Program-made: the position numbers and the translations under genes | Part shown: positions 19,298-30,341 of the stretch, one piece after another | How positions within the stretch are numbered: the first letter of the stretch is position 1 | Layout of the letters: every line of letters begins with the position of its first letter | Notes under the pieces: generated by a model | The model's input: only the letters and a program-made list of their open reading frames with translations | Database searches by the model: none | Told to the model about the DNA's origin: nothing | From: Bog-473 sp963728845 | Lineage (GTDB): Bacteria > Actinomycetota > Acidimicrobiia > Acidimicrobiales > RAAP-2 | Direction: 5' to 3' | Assembly: GCA_963728845.1 (NCBI GenBank) | Contig: CAVSLS010000017.1 | Location: 1 to 64,000 of the forward strand | Length of the DNA stretch: 64,000 bases

Positions 19298-19777
19298 TAC
19301 GTCTGGGCGGGGAGGCCGTTCGCCTCGAGAGCCCGGTGCCGCGACCACGTGTCGAGCACGATGAGGGTCTTCGTCCCGGTGACGCGGCCGCGGCGCCGCA
19401 ACTGCTCAATCACCTGCCCCAGGCGTTCAACGTCGGGCACCTGGAGCCAGACCGAGCGCGTCGGGGTCACCCGCGGTCGTGAACACCGCCTGCACCTCGG
19501 AGAGCTGCATGGCGGTCTCCTTGATCTCCTGCAGGTCCGCTGTGCCGGCGAAACGCACCTCGGTGAAGGCCTGGATCGGGCGCCCGGCCTTGCGATGGTC
19601 GACGACCACCGTGTAACCGGCGATCACCCCCGTGCGTTCCAGGCGCTCGATGCGCCGGGTGACGGCCGAGGCCGACAGCGACACCTGCTCACCAATGTCC
19701 GCCATGGTGCGACGGGCGTTGTGCGACAGCAACTCGATGATGTGGTGATCGATCGGATCAAGCTCCTCTGTTCCCAT
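19297..19777 (-). CDS. Lrp/AsnC family regulator, frameshifted
   Basis: About 160 residues: an N-terminal helix-turn-helix (DPIDHHIIELLSHNARRTMA, then SLSASAVTRRIERLERTGVI) and an effector-binding RAM domain (AFTEVRFAGTADLQEIK, VFTTAGDPDAL). The frame breaks at about 19451 and continues one base over as WLQVPDVERLGQVIEQLRR, ending at TAG 19299. Lrp/AsnC proteins respond to amino acids. Direct coupling to a surface lipoprotein gene is unusual for the family. The ATG at 19777 is the only good start before the HTH. Confidence 0.8.
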
Positions 19778-19881
19778 GACCACAAGCCTAACGAAAGGCG
19801 ATTCGCCCGCATGTTCAGTGCGGAAAAGGCCACGGAGTTGCTGCTCCGTTGCGTGGGTCCGCGCCTCCCGGGGCCGGGCGC

Positions 19882-20463
19882 TCAGTCCTCCTTGCGGTGG
19901 ACCGAGACGGCGTAGTCGTCGCTCGGGCCGAAGGGCCGGCGGTGCCAGGTCGACCAGCGGTCCTCGAGCACGAGGCCGCAGCGGGCGGCCAGTGCGTCGT
20001 GCTCGGCGGGGCCGAACCCGCCGGGCCGGAGGGAGTAGCCCGCGACCAGGCGGCCGGCGGGCGCCAGCCAGCGGGCCGCGTTGGCGATGGCCCGGCCCTC
20101 TGCGCCGGGCGGGACGAAGATGAGCACGTTCCCCGCCATGACCACCACGGCAAAGGCGCGGCCGAGATCGAGCCCGGGATCGGTGAGGTCCCCTTGCACC
20201 CAGGGCAGGTCGGGTGCTTTGGCGCGCGCCGTCTCGAGCATCGCCGGATCGACGTCGACGCCGACGACGGGATGGCCGCGCCGGCTGAGCTCGATGGCCA
20301 CGCGGCCGGTTCCACAGCCCGCATCGAGGACCGCGCCGGGCCCGTAGGAATCGACGAGTTCCGCCTCGCCATGCATGTCCATGCCGCTGGCGGCCAGGTT
20401 CTCGAAGCGGCGGTCGTAGGCGGCGCCGCGGGGGACGTCGCTCCCCTGCCACCGGTCGGTCAT
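19882..20463 (-). CDS. Class I SAM-dependent methyltransferase
   Basis: A 193-residue Rossmann methyltransferase with motif I VLDAGCGTGRVAIELSRRG, the acidic end of strand 2 in VVGVDVDPAM, and a motif IV-like AVVVMAGNVLIFVP. The substrate is unknown; the GNVLIF stretch is typical of small uncharacterised actinobacterial methyltransferases. ATG 20463 is taken rather than an in-frame ATG 24 bases upstream, because the longer form would overlap the secreted-protein gene stop. No recognisable partner genes. Confidence 0.83.
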   Translation of the reverse strand: MTDRWQGSDVPRGAAYDRRFENLAASGMDMHGEAELVDSYGPGAVLDAGCGTGRVAIELSRRGHPVVGVDVDPAMLETARAKAPDLPWVQGDLTDPGLDLGRAFAVVVMAGNVLIFVPPGAEGRAIANAARWLAPAGRLVAGYSLRPGGFGPAEHDALAARCGLVLEDRWSTWHRRPFGPSDDYAVSVHRKED

Positions 20464-20470
20464 GGGCCGC

Positions 20471-21241
20471 CTACGGGATGGAGCCACCCCCCGGCAGGGT
20501 CGCCGTGGTGGCTCCGGCGGGGAGGCTGAAGAGACTGGCGGGCGGACTGGACGTGTACTTGGTCAGCTCGAAGTAGGTCGACGAGTTCGAGGAGCCCGAG
20601 TACGACAGGATCCCCTGCTTCGTCACGCAGTACTTGCCGCCGCGGCCCCGCACCGAGACGCTGACACACGTGGAAGGTTGCCCGGCGAAGGTGGCCGTGG
20701 AGGACGACACCTTGATCCCGAGCAGCCGCGAGACCAGCCCCTGCTTGGCCTCGGCGAGCGCGCTCAGGGTCGTGGCCGGGCTGAAGGCGGTCTCCAGACC
20801 GAGGAGCGGGTTGGAACCCTTGACCGAGAGGCAGTTCTCAGTCCCCGACTTGGACGTCGTGGTCGTCGTCGAGGACGAGCCGGAGTTCCCCGAGTTCCCG
20901 GAATTCCCCGAGTTCGACGTCGAACCCGTGTTGCCGGAATTGCCGCTGCTGGAGGAGCTCGTCGAGCAGTAGTACGTCGTCTTGCCGTTGTTGATCACGC
21001 TCCCGCTCGAAGTCGTGAAGTTCGACTTGGGCGGGGATTGCGCGATGGTCACCGTCGTCTTCTGGCCGTCGCTGAACGACGTGTACTGGGCAAGGTAGGT
21101 GAGGCTCTTGGCGTGGTTGATGCTGTTCGTCAGAGCCTTGACGTTCAGCGGGGAGTTCTTGGCCGAGGCCGGAAGCGCCGGCGAGAGGGCGACGGCCCCG
21201 AGACCGAGGGCGACGGTGAGGATGACGGCACGGGTTCGCAT
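20471..21241 (-). CDS. Secreted protein with Ser/Asn/Gly/Thr-rich linker, unknown function
   Basis: A 256-residue exported protein. The N-terminus is a clean Sec signal (MRTRAVILTVALGLGAVALS, cleavage likely after SALPASA-type residues near 27). A low-complexity segment at about 90-130 is built from S-N-S-G and S-T repeats, flanked by conserved-looking Cys-containing blocks (TTYYC, ENCLSV, STCVSVSV, KYCV). The overall plan resembles LppX/LprG-like secreted lipid-carrier proteins only loosely, and no family is claimed. It is followed 8 bases later by the methyltransferase gene. Confidence 0.68.
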   Translation of the reverse strand: MRTRAVILTVALGLGAVALSPALPASAKNSPLNVKALTNSINHAKSLTYLAQYTSFSDGQKTTVTIAQSPPKSNFTTSSGSVINNGKTTYYCSTSSSSSGNSGNTGSTSNSGNSGNSGNSGSSSTTTTTSKSGTENCLSVKGSNPLLGLETAFSPATTLSALAEAKQGLVSRLLGIKVSSSTATFAGQPSTCVSVSVRGRGGKYCVTKQGILSYSGSSNSSTYFELTKYTSSPPASLFSLPAGATTATLPGGGSIP

Positions 21242-21339
21242 GACCGAACGGTAGCCCGCGCCCGCTCACAGGGGGTGCACCCACGCCGGGGGCGGACGCG
21301 GGGCGCCGGCGGCCGCAGGCCTCGGTAGGGTGAGCCGAC

Positions 21340-22108
21340 ATGTGCCTCCTCGTGGTCGCGTCGCAGGTGGTGGCCGACGAACCGCTCATCGTCGGCGCCA
21401 ACCGGGACGAGATCCTGGAGAGGCCCTCAACCTCGGTCACCGTGCTCGACGAAGGGCCACCTCGCATTCTCGGCGGGCCGCGACGAGCTCTCGGGCGGGA
21501 CCTGGCTGGCCGTGAACGAGTACGGCGCTGTGTGCAGGGCTCACGAACCAGCCGCTGGGCGACGCCAAGGACCCGTCCAAGCGCTCGCGCGGCGAGCTGC
21601 CGCTCGCGCTGGCCCGCCACGCGACGGCGCCCGGGGCGGTCGACGGCCCTGCTCCAGGGACTACGACCCGCAGGACTACAACGGCTCGTGGTTACTGGTG
21701 GGAGATCGCACCTCGCTCTTCTTCGTCGACTTCACCGGTCGCGGCCCGGCCTCCGCGGTCGCTCTCCCGCCCGGGATCCACGTCCTGGAGAACCGTGCGC
21801 TGGGCGAGGCCTCGTTGAAGGTCGACCTGGTGCGGGACGCCCTCGGCCGTCCGACGCGGGCCGACGAGGTGGTGGAGGCCTTCCGCCGCGTCCTGGTCGA
21901 CCACCGGATCCCCGAGGGGGAGGAACGTCCGAACGCGGCCAACTGCGTGCACCTCGAGTCCTTCGGGACACGCTCGTCGTGCATCGTCCGGGTGGCCAAC
22001 GGCACCGCCCCGCCGCGGCTGTGGGTGGCCGACGGACCCCCTTGTGCCACGCCGTACGCGGAGATGAGCGGGCTGTGGACCGGACACGCCGCCCCGGGCC
22101 TCGCCGGC
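21340..22108 (+). CDS. NRDE/TANGO2 family protein, multiply frameshifted
   Basis: The N-terminus MCLLVVASQVVADEPLIVGANRDE carries the family's Cys-2 and the N-R-D-E motif; later blocks ALTNQP-like, RDELSGGTWLAVNEYGAV and DYNGSWLLVGD fit TANGO2. Reading requires four one-base slips, each in the same direction, at about 21470, 21536, 21645 and 21660. The end is uncertain: the last readable family block is at about 22080, and the gene then meets the convergent ettA. TANGO2 proteins have been linked to heme handling and Golgi organisation in eukaryotes; the bacterial role is not settled. Confidence 0.68.
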
Positions 22109-23789
22109 TCAGTCGCGGACGAGCGGCTTGTAGCGCAGCCGATGGGGCTGGTCGGCCTCGACCCCGAGGCGCTTGTGCCGGTCGGCCTCGTAGTCACTGA
22201 AGTTGCCCTCCCACCACCGGGCCTCGGACTCCCCCTCGAAGGCGAGCACGTGCGTCGCGATGCGGTCGAGGAACCAGCGGTCGTGGCTGATCACCACGGC
22301 GCAGCCCGGGAAGGCCAGCAGGGCGTCCTCGAGGGCGCGCAGCGTGTCGACGTCCAGATCGTTGGTCGGCTCGTCGAGCAGCAGCACGTTGCCACCGCTG
22401 CTGAGCACCTTGGCCAGGAGCACCCGGTTGCGCTCCCCGCCCGAGAGCTGGCCCACCTTCTTCTGCTGATCGCTGCCCTTGAAGCCGAAGCCGGCGACAT
22501 AGGCGCGGCCGTGGATCTCGCGCCCGCCCACGACGAGGCGGTCTGCTCCCCCGGTGATCTCCTCGAAGACCGTCGACTCGGCCGACAGCGTCTCGCGCGT
22601 CTGGTCGACGTAGGCCAGCTGGACGGACGCCCCGATGGTCAGGATGCCGTGCGTCGGGCTGCTCCTCCCCGACGATCATCCTGAAGAGGGTGGTCTTGCC
22701 GGCGCCGTTGGGCCCGATGACACCGACGATGCCGCCGGGGGGGAGGACGAACGTGAGCCCGTCGACCAGGAGGCGGTCGCCGAACGCCTTCACGACGCCG
22801 CTGGCCTCCACCACCTGATCACCCAGGCGAGGCCCGGGAGGGATGGCCAGCTCCACCTTGTCCGCGCGCCGCTCTGCGGCCTCGGCTTCGGCGACCAGGT
22901 CGTTGTAGGCGGTGATCCGGGCCTTGCCCTTGCTCTGACGGGCCCGGGGTGACATGCGGATCCACTCGAGCTCGCGCTGGAGCGAGGCCTGGCGGGAGCG
23001 GTCGGACCTCTCCTCCGCCGCCAGGCGCGCCTGTTTCTGCTCGAGCCAGGAGGAGTAGTTGCCCTCCCATGGGATGCCGGCGCCACGATCGAGCTCGAGG
23101 ATCCAGCCGGCCACATTGTCGAGGAAATAGCGGTCGTGGGTCACCGCGACGACCGTGCCCGGGTACTCCTGCAGGGTCCGCTCGAGCCAGGCGACCGACT
23201 CTGCGTCGAGATGGTTGGTCGGCTCGTCGAGGAGGAGCAGGTCGGGCCTGGACAGGAGCAGCCGGCACAGCGCGACCCGACGGCGCTCGCCGCCCGACAG
23301 GGTCCGCACGTCGGCATCGCCCGGCGGGAGCCGGAGCGCGTCCATGGCGATCTCGAAGGTGCGGTCGAGCTCCCAGGCTCCGGCCGCGTCGATCTTGGCC
23401 TGCAGGTCGGCCTGCTCGGCGAGGAGCGCGTCGATGTCGGCGTCGGGGGCACCGAAGGCCGCGCAGACCTCGTTGAAGCGGTCGACGAGTTGCTTTGCCT
23501 CGCCGACACCCTCGGCCACGTTGCCGGCGACGTCCTTGGACTCGTCCAGCTGCGGCTCCTGGGGCAGGTATCCCACCGTGAACCCCGGAGTGAGGCGCGC
23601 TTCGCCGCTGAACCCGTCGTCCTCGCCCGCCATGATCCGCAGCAGCGAGGACTTGCCGGACCCGTTGGACCCGATGACCCCGATCTTCGCCCCCGGATAG
23701 AAGGAGAGGTTGATGCCCTTGAGGACCTCGCGGTCAGGTGGGTAGAAGCGCGCGAGGCCGCGCATGGTGTAGATGAATTGTGGCGCCAC
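22109..23789 (-). CDS. ettA: EttA, ABC-F translational throttle ATPase, frameshifted
   Basis: About 560 residues, the usual EttA length. Two ABC domains in tandem without membrane helices: Walker A GSNGSGKSS and GPNGAGKTT, signatures LSGGERRRVAL and LSGGERNRVLL, Walker B DEPTNHLD and DEPTNDLD, with the charged inter-domain linker between them (EERSDRSRQASLQRELEW). EttA binds the ribosomal E site and gates elongation according to the ATP/ADP ratio. The GTG start gives MAPQFIYTMRGLARFYPP, typical of EttA. A frame break with one extra base lies at about 22650, after VGEEQPDA. Presence of such a break in a conserved gene is suspicious. Confidence 0.88.
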
Positions 23790-23880
23790 GGCGACCAGTG
23801 TGCCTCAATGGTCGCCGTGCCCCCGACGCCGGCGCACCTGGACTCCGGTGCGCGGCGGGACAGGAGACGTCTCTCCGCAT

Positions 23881-23904
23881 ACTATCAACATGATCGTTGA
23901 GAGT
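23881..23904 (-). terminator. Stem-loop element, copy 1, downstream of the giant gene
   Basis: Read on the minus strand: ACTCTCAAC, six bases, GTTGATAGT, about 88 bases after the stop of the S53 gene and before ettA. It matches in sequence and orientation the two stem-loops after aceE. It lacks a T-run, so it is a weaker terminator candidate than those. Confidence 0.4.
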
Positions 23905-23991
23905 TCTCGAAAAGGCCCGGCGGACAGGTGGAGACCGGCGGGCCTGACGCGTCCCAGGCCCCGTCCCAGGACCGGTCCAGGCCGGGCCCGC

Positions 23992-26900
23992 TCAGAATCC
24001 GGTGCCGGCGATGATGGAGCCGTTGAGGCGCGTCCCGGCCATCGAGCCGTCGTTCGGCGCGTCCCCGTAGGTGAACACGGCGCCGGCGGCCGAGGCGACC
24101 CAGTAGCCCCCGCCCCCGGCGTCGGTGAACACCGCCGAGGCGGGGTCGGAGCCGCCGACGGCGCCGGACGGCCCGCCGAGCGACACCGCGTCGCCGTAGC
24201 CGTCCACGGTGCCGTTGGCGAGCAGGACGAAGTAGCCGCGCCCGTCGGCGCTGCGCACCGCGGCGGTGATGGGCGAACCCTGCGGGCCCGGGGCCCCGAA
24301 GTAGGGCGCATCGCCGAACGTGTAGACGTTGCCCGTCTGGGTCACCAGCCAGTAGCCCTCGCCCGTGGCGTCAGGGAGCACCGCCACGGCGGCCCCGCTG
24401 CAGCCGCCGATCCCCGGGCACGATCCCTCGAACTGCGCGTCACCGAAGGCGAACACCCCGCCGTCTGAGGCCACCATGAAGTAGCCGCCGCCGTCGGCCG
24501 AGGGCACCATGCCGACGATGGGTGCGTTCAGCGCGTTCGGGAGGCCCGAACCGGCAGGTTCCAGGCCCAGCCCCGGGATGGAGCCGTGGAACCCGGCGTC
24601 GCCGAAGGCGAAGATGCCGCCGTCGGAGGCCACCAGCCAGTACCCGCCCTGGTCCGCCGTCGGCGTGATGCCCACGACCGGGCGCTGGAGTTGCAGGCTG
24701 CCGGTCGAGCCGTGGAACGTGGCCGAGCCGAAGGTGAAGATGCCGCCGTCGGATCCGACCAGCCAATAGCCGTGCGCCGGTGGGGGCGGCGGCGGCGGTG
24801 GCCCGCCCGTGACCGAGAAGGCGCCGGTGGCGTAGACGACGGTGTAGTCGGCCGCGGCGGGACCACTCAGGGTTCGCTCCGCCGCACGAGGCGGGCACCA
24901 GGGTGTAGGTGCCGCCGACCAGTGTCGGGGTGATGGCGGTCGACGGCGCGACCTGGTTGCATGTGATGCCCGTCGTGCCCACGGCGGTCAGGCCCGACGG
25001 CAGCGAAGAGGGCGGCGTCGCGGTGAAGCCCGGCGTTCCGCCGTAGGCCTGGGAGCCGACGACGGCCACGGAGATCGGAGCGGGCTTCACCGTGAAGCAC
25101 GCCGCCGACGTACGAGATGGCGTAGTTGGGATCGGAGGCGCCCGAGCAGGAGGTCGGGTAGGTCGGGGGCGAGGCCGGGCTGGAGCTGGTGGCGGTGGTG
25201 GAGCACGTCGGCTGTGTGGTCAGCGAGGACGGGGTGTCGCCGTTCTTGAAGCCGCTGTAGCCGGCGGTGACGGCCGGCGGCGTGCTGCCGTAGGTCATGG
25301 ACCCGCTCGAGGCCGTGACCGTGAGCGGGCGCCATCGTTACGGTCACCGAGCCCGGGGCGTAGGCGATGGCGTAGTTGGGGTCGACGGCTCCCGAGCAGG
25401 AGGAGGAGTACGGCGAGCCTGCCACCGGGCTCGCGCTCGTGGCCGTGGTCGAGCAGGTGGGCTTGGTCGTCAGCGACGACGCGGTGTCGCCGTTGACGAA
25501 GCCGCTGTAGAGCGGCGTGATCGCCGGTGGCGTGCTCCCGTAGGTCATGGAGGTTGGAGGCCGTGACGGTGACGCGGCCTGGTTCACGGTGACGGAGCCC
25601 GGGACGTAGGCGAACGAGTAGTTGGGGTCGACGGCTCCCGTGCACGACGAGGAGTACGGCGAGCCCGAGACGGGGCTGGCGCTGGTGCGCCGGGTCGAGC
25701 AGGTCGGTGCGGTCGTGAGCGACGCCGGCGAATCGCCGTTGACGAAGCCGCCGTAGCCCGGGACGATCGCCGGCGGCGTGCCCCCGTAGGTCATGGAGCC
25801 GCTCGAGGCGGTGACGGTGAGCGCGGCCCGGTTGATCGTGATCGCTCCCGCCGAGTACGAGACGGCGTAGTTGGGACCCGACGCGCCCGTGCAGGTGGTC
25901 GGGTACGTCGGAGGCGAGGCCGGGCTCGAGCTCGTTGCCGTGGTCGAACAGGTGGCCTGCGTGGTCAGCGACGACGGGTTGTCGCCGTTGACGAAGCCGC
26001 TGTAGGCGGGATGACGGCCGGCGGCGTGCCGCCGTAGGTCATGGACCCGCTCGAGGCCGTGACCGTGAGCGGCGCCTTGGTCACGGTCGCCGCTCCGGTG
26101 GCGTATGCGATGGCGTAGTTGGGGTCGGACGCTCCCGAGCACGACGAGGAGTAGGGCGAGCCCGCCACCGGGCTGGCGCTGGTGGCCGTGGTCGTGCAGG
26201 TCGGTTTGGTCGTGAGCGACGAGGCGGTGTCGCCGTTGACGAAGCCGGTGTAGAGCGCCGTGATCGCCGGTGGCGTGCTCCCATAGGTCATGGAGACGCT
26301 GGCGGCCGTCACCGTGAGCGCGGCCTGGTTCACGGTGACGGAGCCCGGGACGTAGGCGAACGAGTAGTTGGGGTCGACGGCTCCCGTGCACGACGAGGAG
26401 TACGGCGAGCCCGAGACGGGGCTGGAACTGGTGGCCGTGGTCGTGCAGGTCGGTTTGGTCGTGAGCGACAGGCGGTGTCGCCGTTGACGAAGCCGGCGTA
26501 GCCCGGGATGATCGCCGGCGGCGTGCTGCCGTAGGTCGAGGAAGCGTTGGAGGCGGTGACGGTGAGCGCGGCCCGGTTGATCGTGATGGCCCCCGCCGAG
26601 TACGAGACGGCGTAGTTGGGACCCGACGCGCCCGTGCAGGTGGTCGGGTACGTCGGAGGCGAGGCCGGGCTCGAGCTCGTGGCCGTGGTCGAGCAGGTGG
26701 CCTGCGTGGTCAGCGACGACGGGTTGTCGCCGTTGATGAAGCCGCTGTAGCGGGCGGTGACGGCCGGCGGCGAGCTGCCGTAGGTCATGGACCCGCTCGA
26801 GGCCGTGACCGTGAGCGGCGCCTTGGTCACGGTCACCGTTCCGGTGGCGTATGCGATGGCGTAGTTGGGGTCGGACGCTCCCGAGCACGACGAGGAGTAT

Positions 26901-29900
26901 GGCGAGCCCGCCACCGTGCTCGAGCTGGTGGCCGTGGTCGTGCAGGTCGGCGGTGGTCGTGAGGAGAGGTTGCGCTGTCGCCGTTGACGAAGCCGGTGTA
27001 GACGGCGGTGATCGCCGGTGGCGCGGCGCCGTAGGTCATGGACCCGCTCGAGGCGGTGACGGTGAGTGCAGCGGGCGCCACCGTGAAGTCGCCGGCGGCG
27101 CTCGTGTAGACGACCATGTAGTCAGAGGCGTTGGCGCCAGAGAGGCTGACGCCGCCGCAGGACGAGGTGAGAAGCGTGTAGCTCCCGGCCGCGAGCGTGG
27201 GCGAGATCGCCGTCGACGTCCCGACCTCGCTGCAACTGAGGCCCGTTGTGCTCAGGGTGACTCCGAAGGGAGTGGTGTTCGATCCCCCCGAAGTCGGGGG
27301 TCGCGGCGAAGGTGGGCGTCCCGCCGTAGACCTGGGAGCCCGAGACCGCGACGTCGAGCGGGATCACCGTGAGGCCGGTCGCCAGGGCCGACGTGACGGG
27401 CGTCCCCAGCCCTGTCGCCATGTCGTATCCGCTGCTGGCGCTGAACTGCCCGTTGTTGGCGGCGTTGTAGTCGTTGTTCCCGGTCGTCACGTCGTTGAGG
27501 TAGGTGCCCGGAGACTTCTGCGCCAGTGTGTAGAGGATCGGGTTCATGGCGCCGTAGCCTCCGGTGTTGCCGTCGGCCGACGCTGCGACGGCGAGCACGG
27601 CGGCCCAGAGGGGTGCCGCCCCGCTGGTCCCGCCGATGGCCGTCCAACGCCGATTGACGGAGTCGTAGATGACGTAGCCCGTGCTCGGGTCGGCGTCGGC
27701 GGAGACGTCGGGGACTTCGCGGCAGTCGCCGTTGGAGTTGCCGCAGGGGGTCCCGCTGCTGCCGGTGACCGTGCCCAGGGACTGCTGGAAGGCCGGCATG
27801 CCGAATGTCTGGGAGATGCCGCCGCCGCCGGCACCCTCGGCGTAGTGCAGCTGGTCGTTCCACGTGGTCTCCGTCGGGGCCGGCCCGAGCGCTGCGATCA
27901 GAGTCGTGCCACCGACGGCCGTGACGTACGGCTGGCTGGCCGGGTCTGAGACAGCGAGGTTCAGGTTCTGGACGACGTCGTCGTTGGCGGTTGCGTCCGT
28001 GACCCAGACGTAGTCGCGTGTGCCGTCGATGGCCAGCCCGCCCATCGTGTCGTTTGACGTCTCGAGGTTGACCGTGGAGATGATCGTCTGGGTGGTCGGA
28101 TTGATCGTCGCCAGGACGTCGCCGGGAAAGGTCAGCCCGTCGAGCACGGCCAGGACCTGGTTGCCGTTGGGTGAGAGCGCGACCGAGACCGCGGAACCGG
28201 TCCCGGCGATGCCGGTGACCGCTCGTCGCGGATGGTCGTGGTGAGCGTGTGCGAGCTCAGGCTGACCACCGAGATCCCTGCCGTTCCGGCGTTGGCGACG
28301 TAGAGGCTCCCGGCGGCATCGTCGACCACCATGCTGACCGGGTGCTGCGACAGCGAGACCGTGGCCGGCGTGGCGAGACAGCCCGTCGTCACGGTCGCGT
28401 TGCAGGTGGTGGCGTTGAAGTAGTCGACCCCGCTGACGGTCCCGGCGTCGCCGACGTACACGAATCCGTTGGCGGCGTCGACGGCCAGCGAGGTCGGCGA
28501 ACTCGAGGGGGGAAGGCTGACGGAGGCGACAAAGGCGTCTGTGCTCGCGTTGTAGACCGCGACGGTGCCGTTGGAGTTGGCGACGTAGAGCGTCGAACCG
28601 TTCACCGCGAGCGCCGTCGGCCCGGACAGGTGACCCGAGAGGGATCTGGTGGGTGAGGCGCATCCGCCGGTGGTCGACTGGTTGCAGGTACTCGTCGAGA
28701 AGGCGGTGAGCGAACTGGAGCCGCCGTTGGCGACGAACACCTTCCCGTCCGTGGTGTCGAGCGCCACCGCGTCGGGTGCGGACCCGGCCCGGTCGAGACC
28801 GAGGCGGCAGTCGACGGAGCTGCACGGGTTGCCGCTGCTCCCCTCGCTGTCCACGCTCACGCTGTTGGTGGACTGGTTGGCGACGTACAGGGTGCCCGTG
28901 CACGGGTCGGCGACCTGCGCCACGGGATGGGAGCCCGTCTGCGCCGCTATCACACTGTTGACGTTGCAGCCCTCGGAGCCCTGGTCTCCCGCCGCCACGA
29001 AGACGGACTGGCCCTCGACGGCGGCGGCCTGGAAGAGGGTGTTCTCCGAGTTCTGGTAGGCCGGGCGGACGTACGCCTCGCAGCCGTTCGTCCAGCTGGT
29101 GCTCACGATCTTCGCCGTGTCGTCGCTCACGATTGCGCTGAAGACGTTGTACATGGCGGCCGGAGGTCCTCCCTCGTAGACCTCGATGTTTGCCTTGGGG
29201 GCGAGGGAGAGCACCGTCTCGATGTCGAGCTCGGCCTCCACGTTGGCGCCCCGCTGGCACCCCCCCGGCCACGGTCTTCTGGGTGACCTGTCGCCGCCGA
29301 GCGTGATGCCGTAACAGTTGGCGAATTGGCGATGTCGCTCGAGCTGTAGCCGGCCCCGCCATCTCGACGAGGGCGACGGTGGTCCCGGCGCCGTAGTCGC
29401 TCGACGAGTAGAGCGGGTCGAACGAGTACGCCTGGGCCAGCTGCACGGCGTCGAGGGCGCCGTAGATGGACTGGACCGCGTTGATGTCCGACGCGCAGTC
29501 CACCGGCGGCCACGGGCGACGGCTGGCGTCGGAGCCCGGGCGGGCGCCACGCCGAGGCGCGCCGGCCCGCGGGGCCGACGAGTTCGCCGCGGGAGGGTCG
29601 TCGTCGGCTGCGGCGGGCTCAGCGTGTCCAGCCCGAGGATCCCTTGGATCTGCGGGCGCCACGGTGGCGGGCACCTCGGGCGCGGCGCGGTTGTGGTAGC
29701 CGGTCTTCCCCGAGGACAGGCGGTAGCGGTCGATCGGTGTGGCGAAGGCCGACTGCACCTGCGCCACGGTCCCCGAGACGGGTAGCGACAGGCCGGTGCT
29801 CGACGGCGGCCCCACCGTCAGCCGGACTGCCTCAGCGCGGCCGGTGACCTGCGCGATGGTGGCCGGCGTCGGTCCGTAGCGCTGCGCGAACTGCTCGGGG

Positions 29901-30181
29901 GGTGAGGAAGTGGTGGTACTCGGGCGAGCCGGGTCGGACACCGCTTGCGCCTCGGCGGCCAGCGCGCGCTGGTCGCGCGGCTGCAGCGTGACGGTCAGCG
30001 GCAAGACCGCCGACGACGGCGCCGGGCCGAGCAGGGTCGCACCGGGCGGCACCTGCGCCTGGTGCCCGTGCAGCGGCTCGAGCCGCGGCCCTGCCCCGAG
30101 GGCGGAGTCGGATCGGCCGACGAAGCCGAGCAGGGCGGTCGCCGCCACGGCCAGGGGTGCGGCGATGAGCGCCCAGGCCAC
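23992..30181 (-). CDS. Giant secreted S53 peptidase with propeller insertion, MBG-like repeats and C-terminal propeller, multiply frameshifted
   Basis: Roughly 2,050 residues if read as one gene. Order: hydrophobic signal (MAWALIAAPLAVAATALLGF); pro-kumamolisin prodomain; S53 catalytic domain with the Glu/Asp pair in NVEAELDIETVLSLAPKA, the oxyanion Asp in FVAAGDQGSEGC and the Ser in GGTSGAAPLWAAVLA, then the Ca-site region NDYNAANN and SGYDMATGLGTP. Between the Asp loop and VTAVGGTTL sits a seven-blade YVTN-type propeller (LYVANQST, VFVANGGS, LYVANSNG, VYVGDAG, LYVANAG...). Then come an Ig-like module, about eight MBG-like repeats, a second Ig-like module, a Pro run and six GYWLVASDGG-type blades to 23992. 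About ten frame breaks of both signs occur. S53 enzymes are acid-active endopeptidases. It may be two or more genes, but continuity of blocks favours one. Confidence 0.62.
25085..27110 (-). repeat. Tandem array of about eight MBG-like repeats (about 252 bases each)
   Basis: Each unit encodes roughly 84 residues with the order LTVTASSGSMTYG, PPAI, YSGFVNGD, SSLTTKPTCSTTAT, SPYSSSCSGA, DPNYAIAYATG, VTVTKA. Adjacent units alternate between an SPVAGSPYSSSC type and an SPASPPTYPTTC type. DNA identity between units is high, so recombination, copy-number change and assembly collapse are all likely here. Two cysteines per unit suggest one disulfide each. Confidence 0.8.
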
Positions 30182-30264
30182 GGCGCGGCGCGGCCGCGCC
30201 GTCTCGCCGATAGAAGTCGCCCGTCTCCTTGGCCACCCGGACCCCCCTCGGCCGCAAAATTACC

Positions 30265-30278
30265 CCCTCGAAAGAGGG
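30265..30278 (-). terminator. GAAA/TTTC-loop hairpin upstream of the S53 gene
   Basis: On the minus strand CCCTC, TTTC loop, GAGGG is followed by GGTAATTTTG. It lies after the leftward HpnA-like gene (stop 30342) and before the S53 start at 30181, so it may end that operon or attenuate into the protease gene. Confidence 0.4.
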
Positions 30279-30341
30279 TCGGTTGGACGCGTCACCCGAT
30301 TGAGCGTTCAGAGGCCTTCGAGCCGGGTGGTCGACCAGGGT

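Noticed and set aside
25085..27110. CRISPR-like array
   Set aside because: The repeats are about 252 bases long, coding and contiguous, with no unique spacers and no cas genes.
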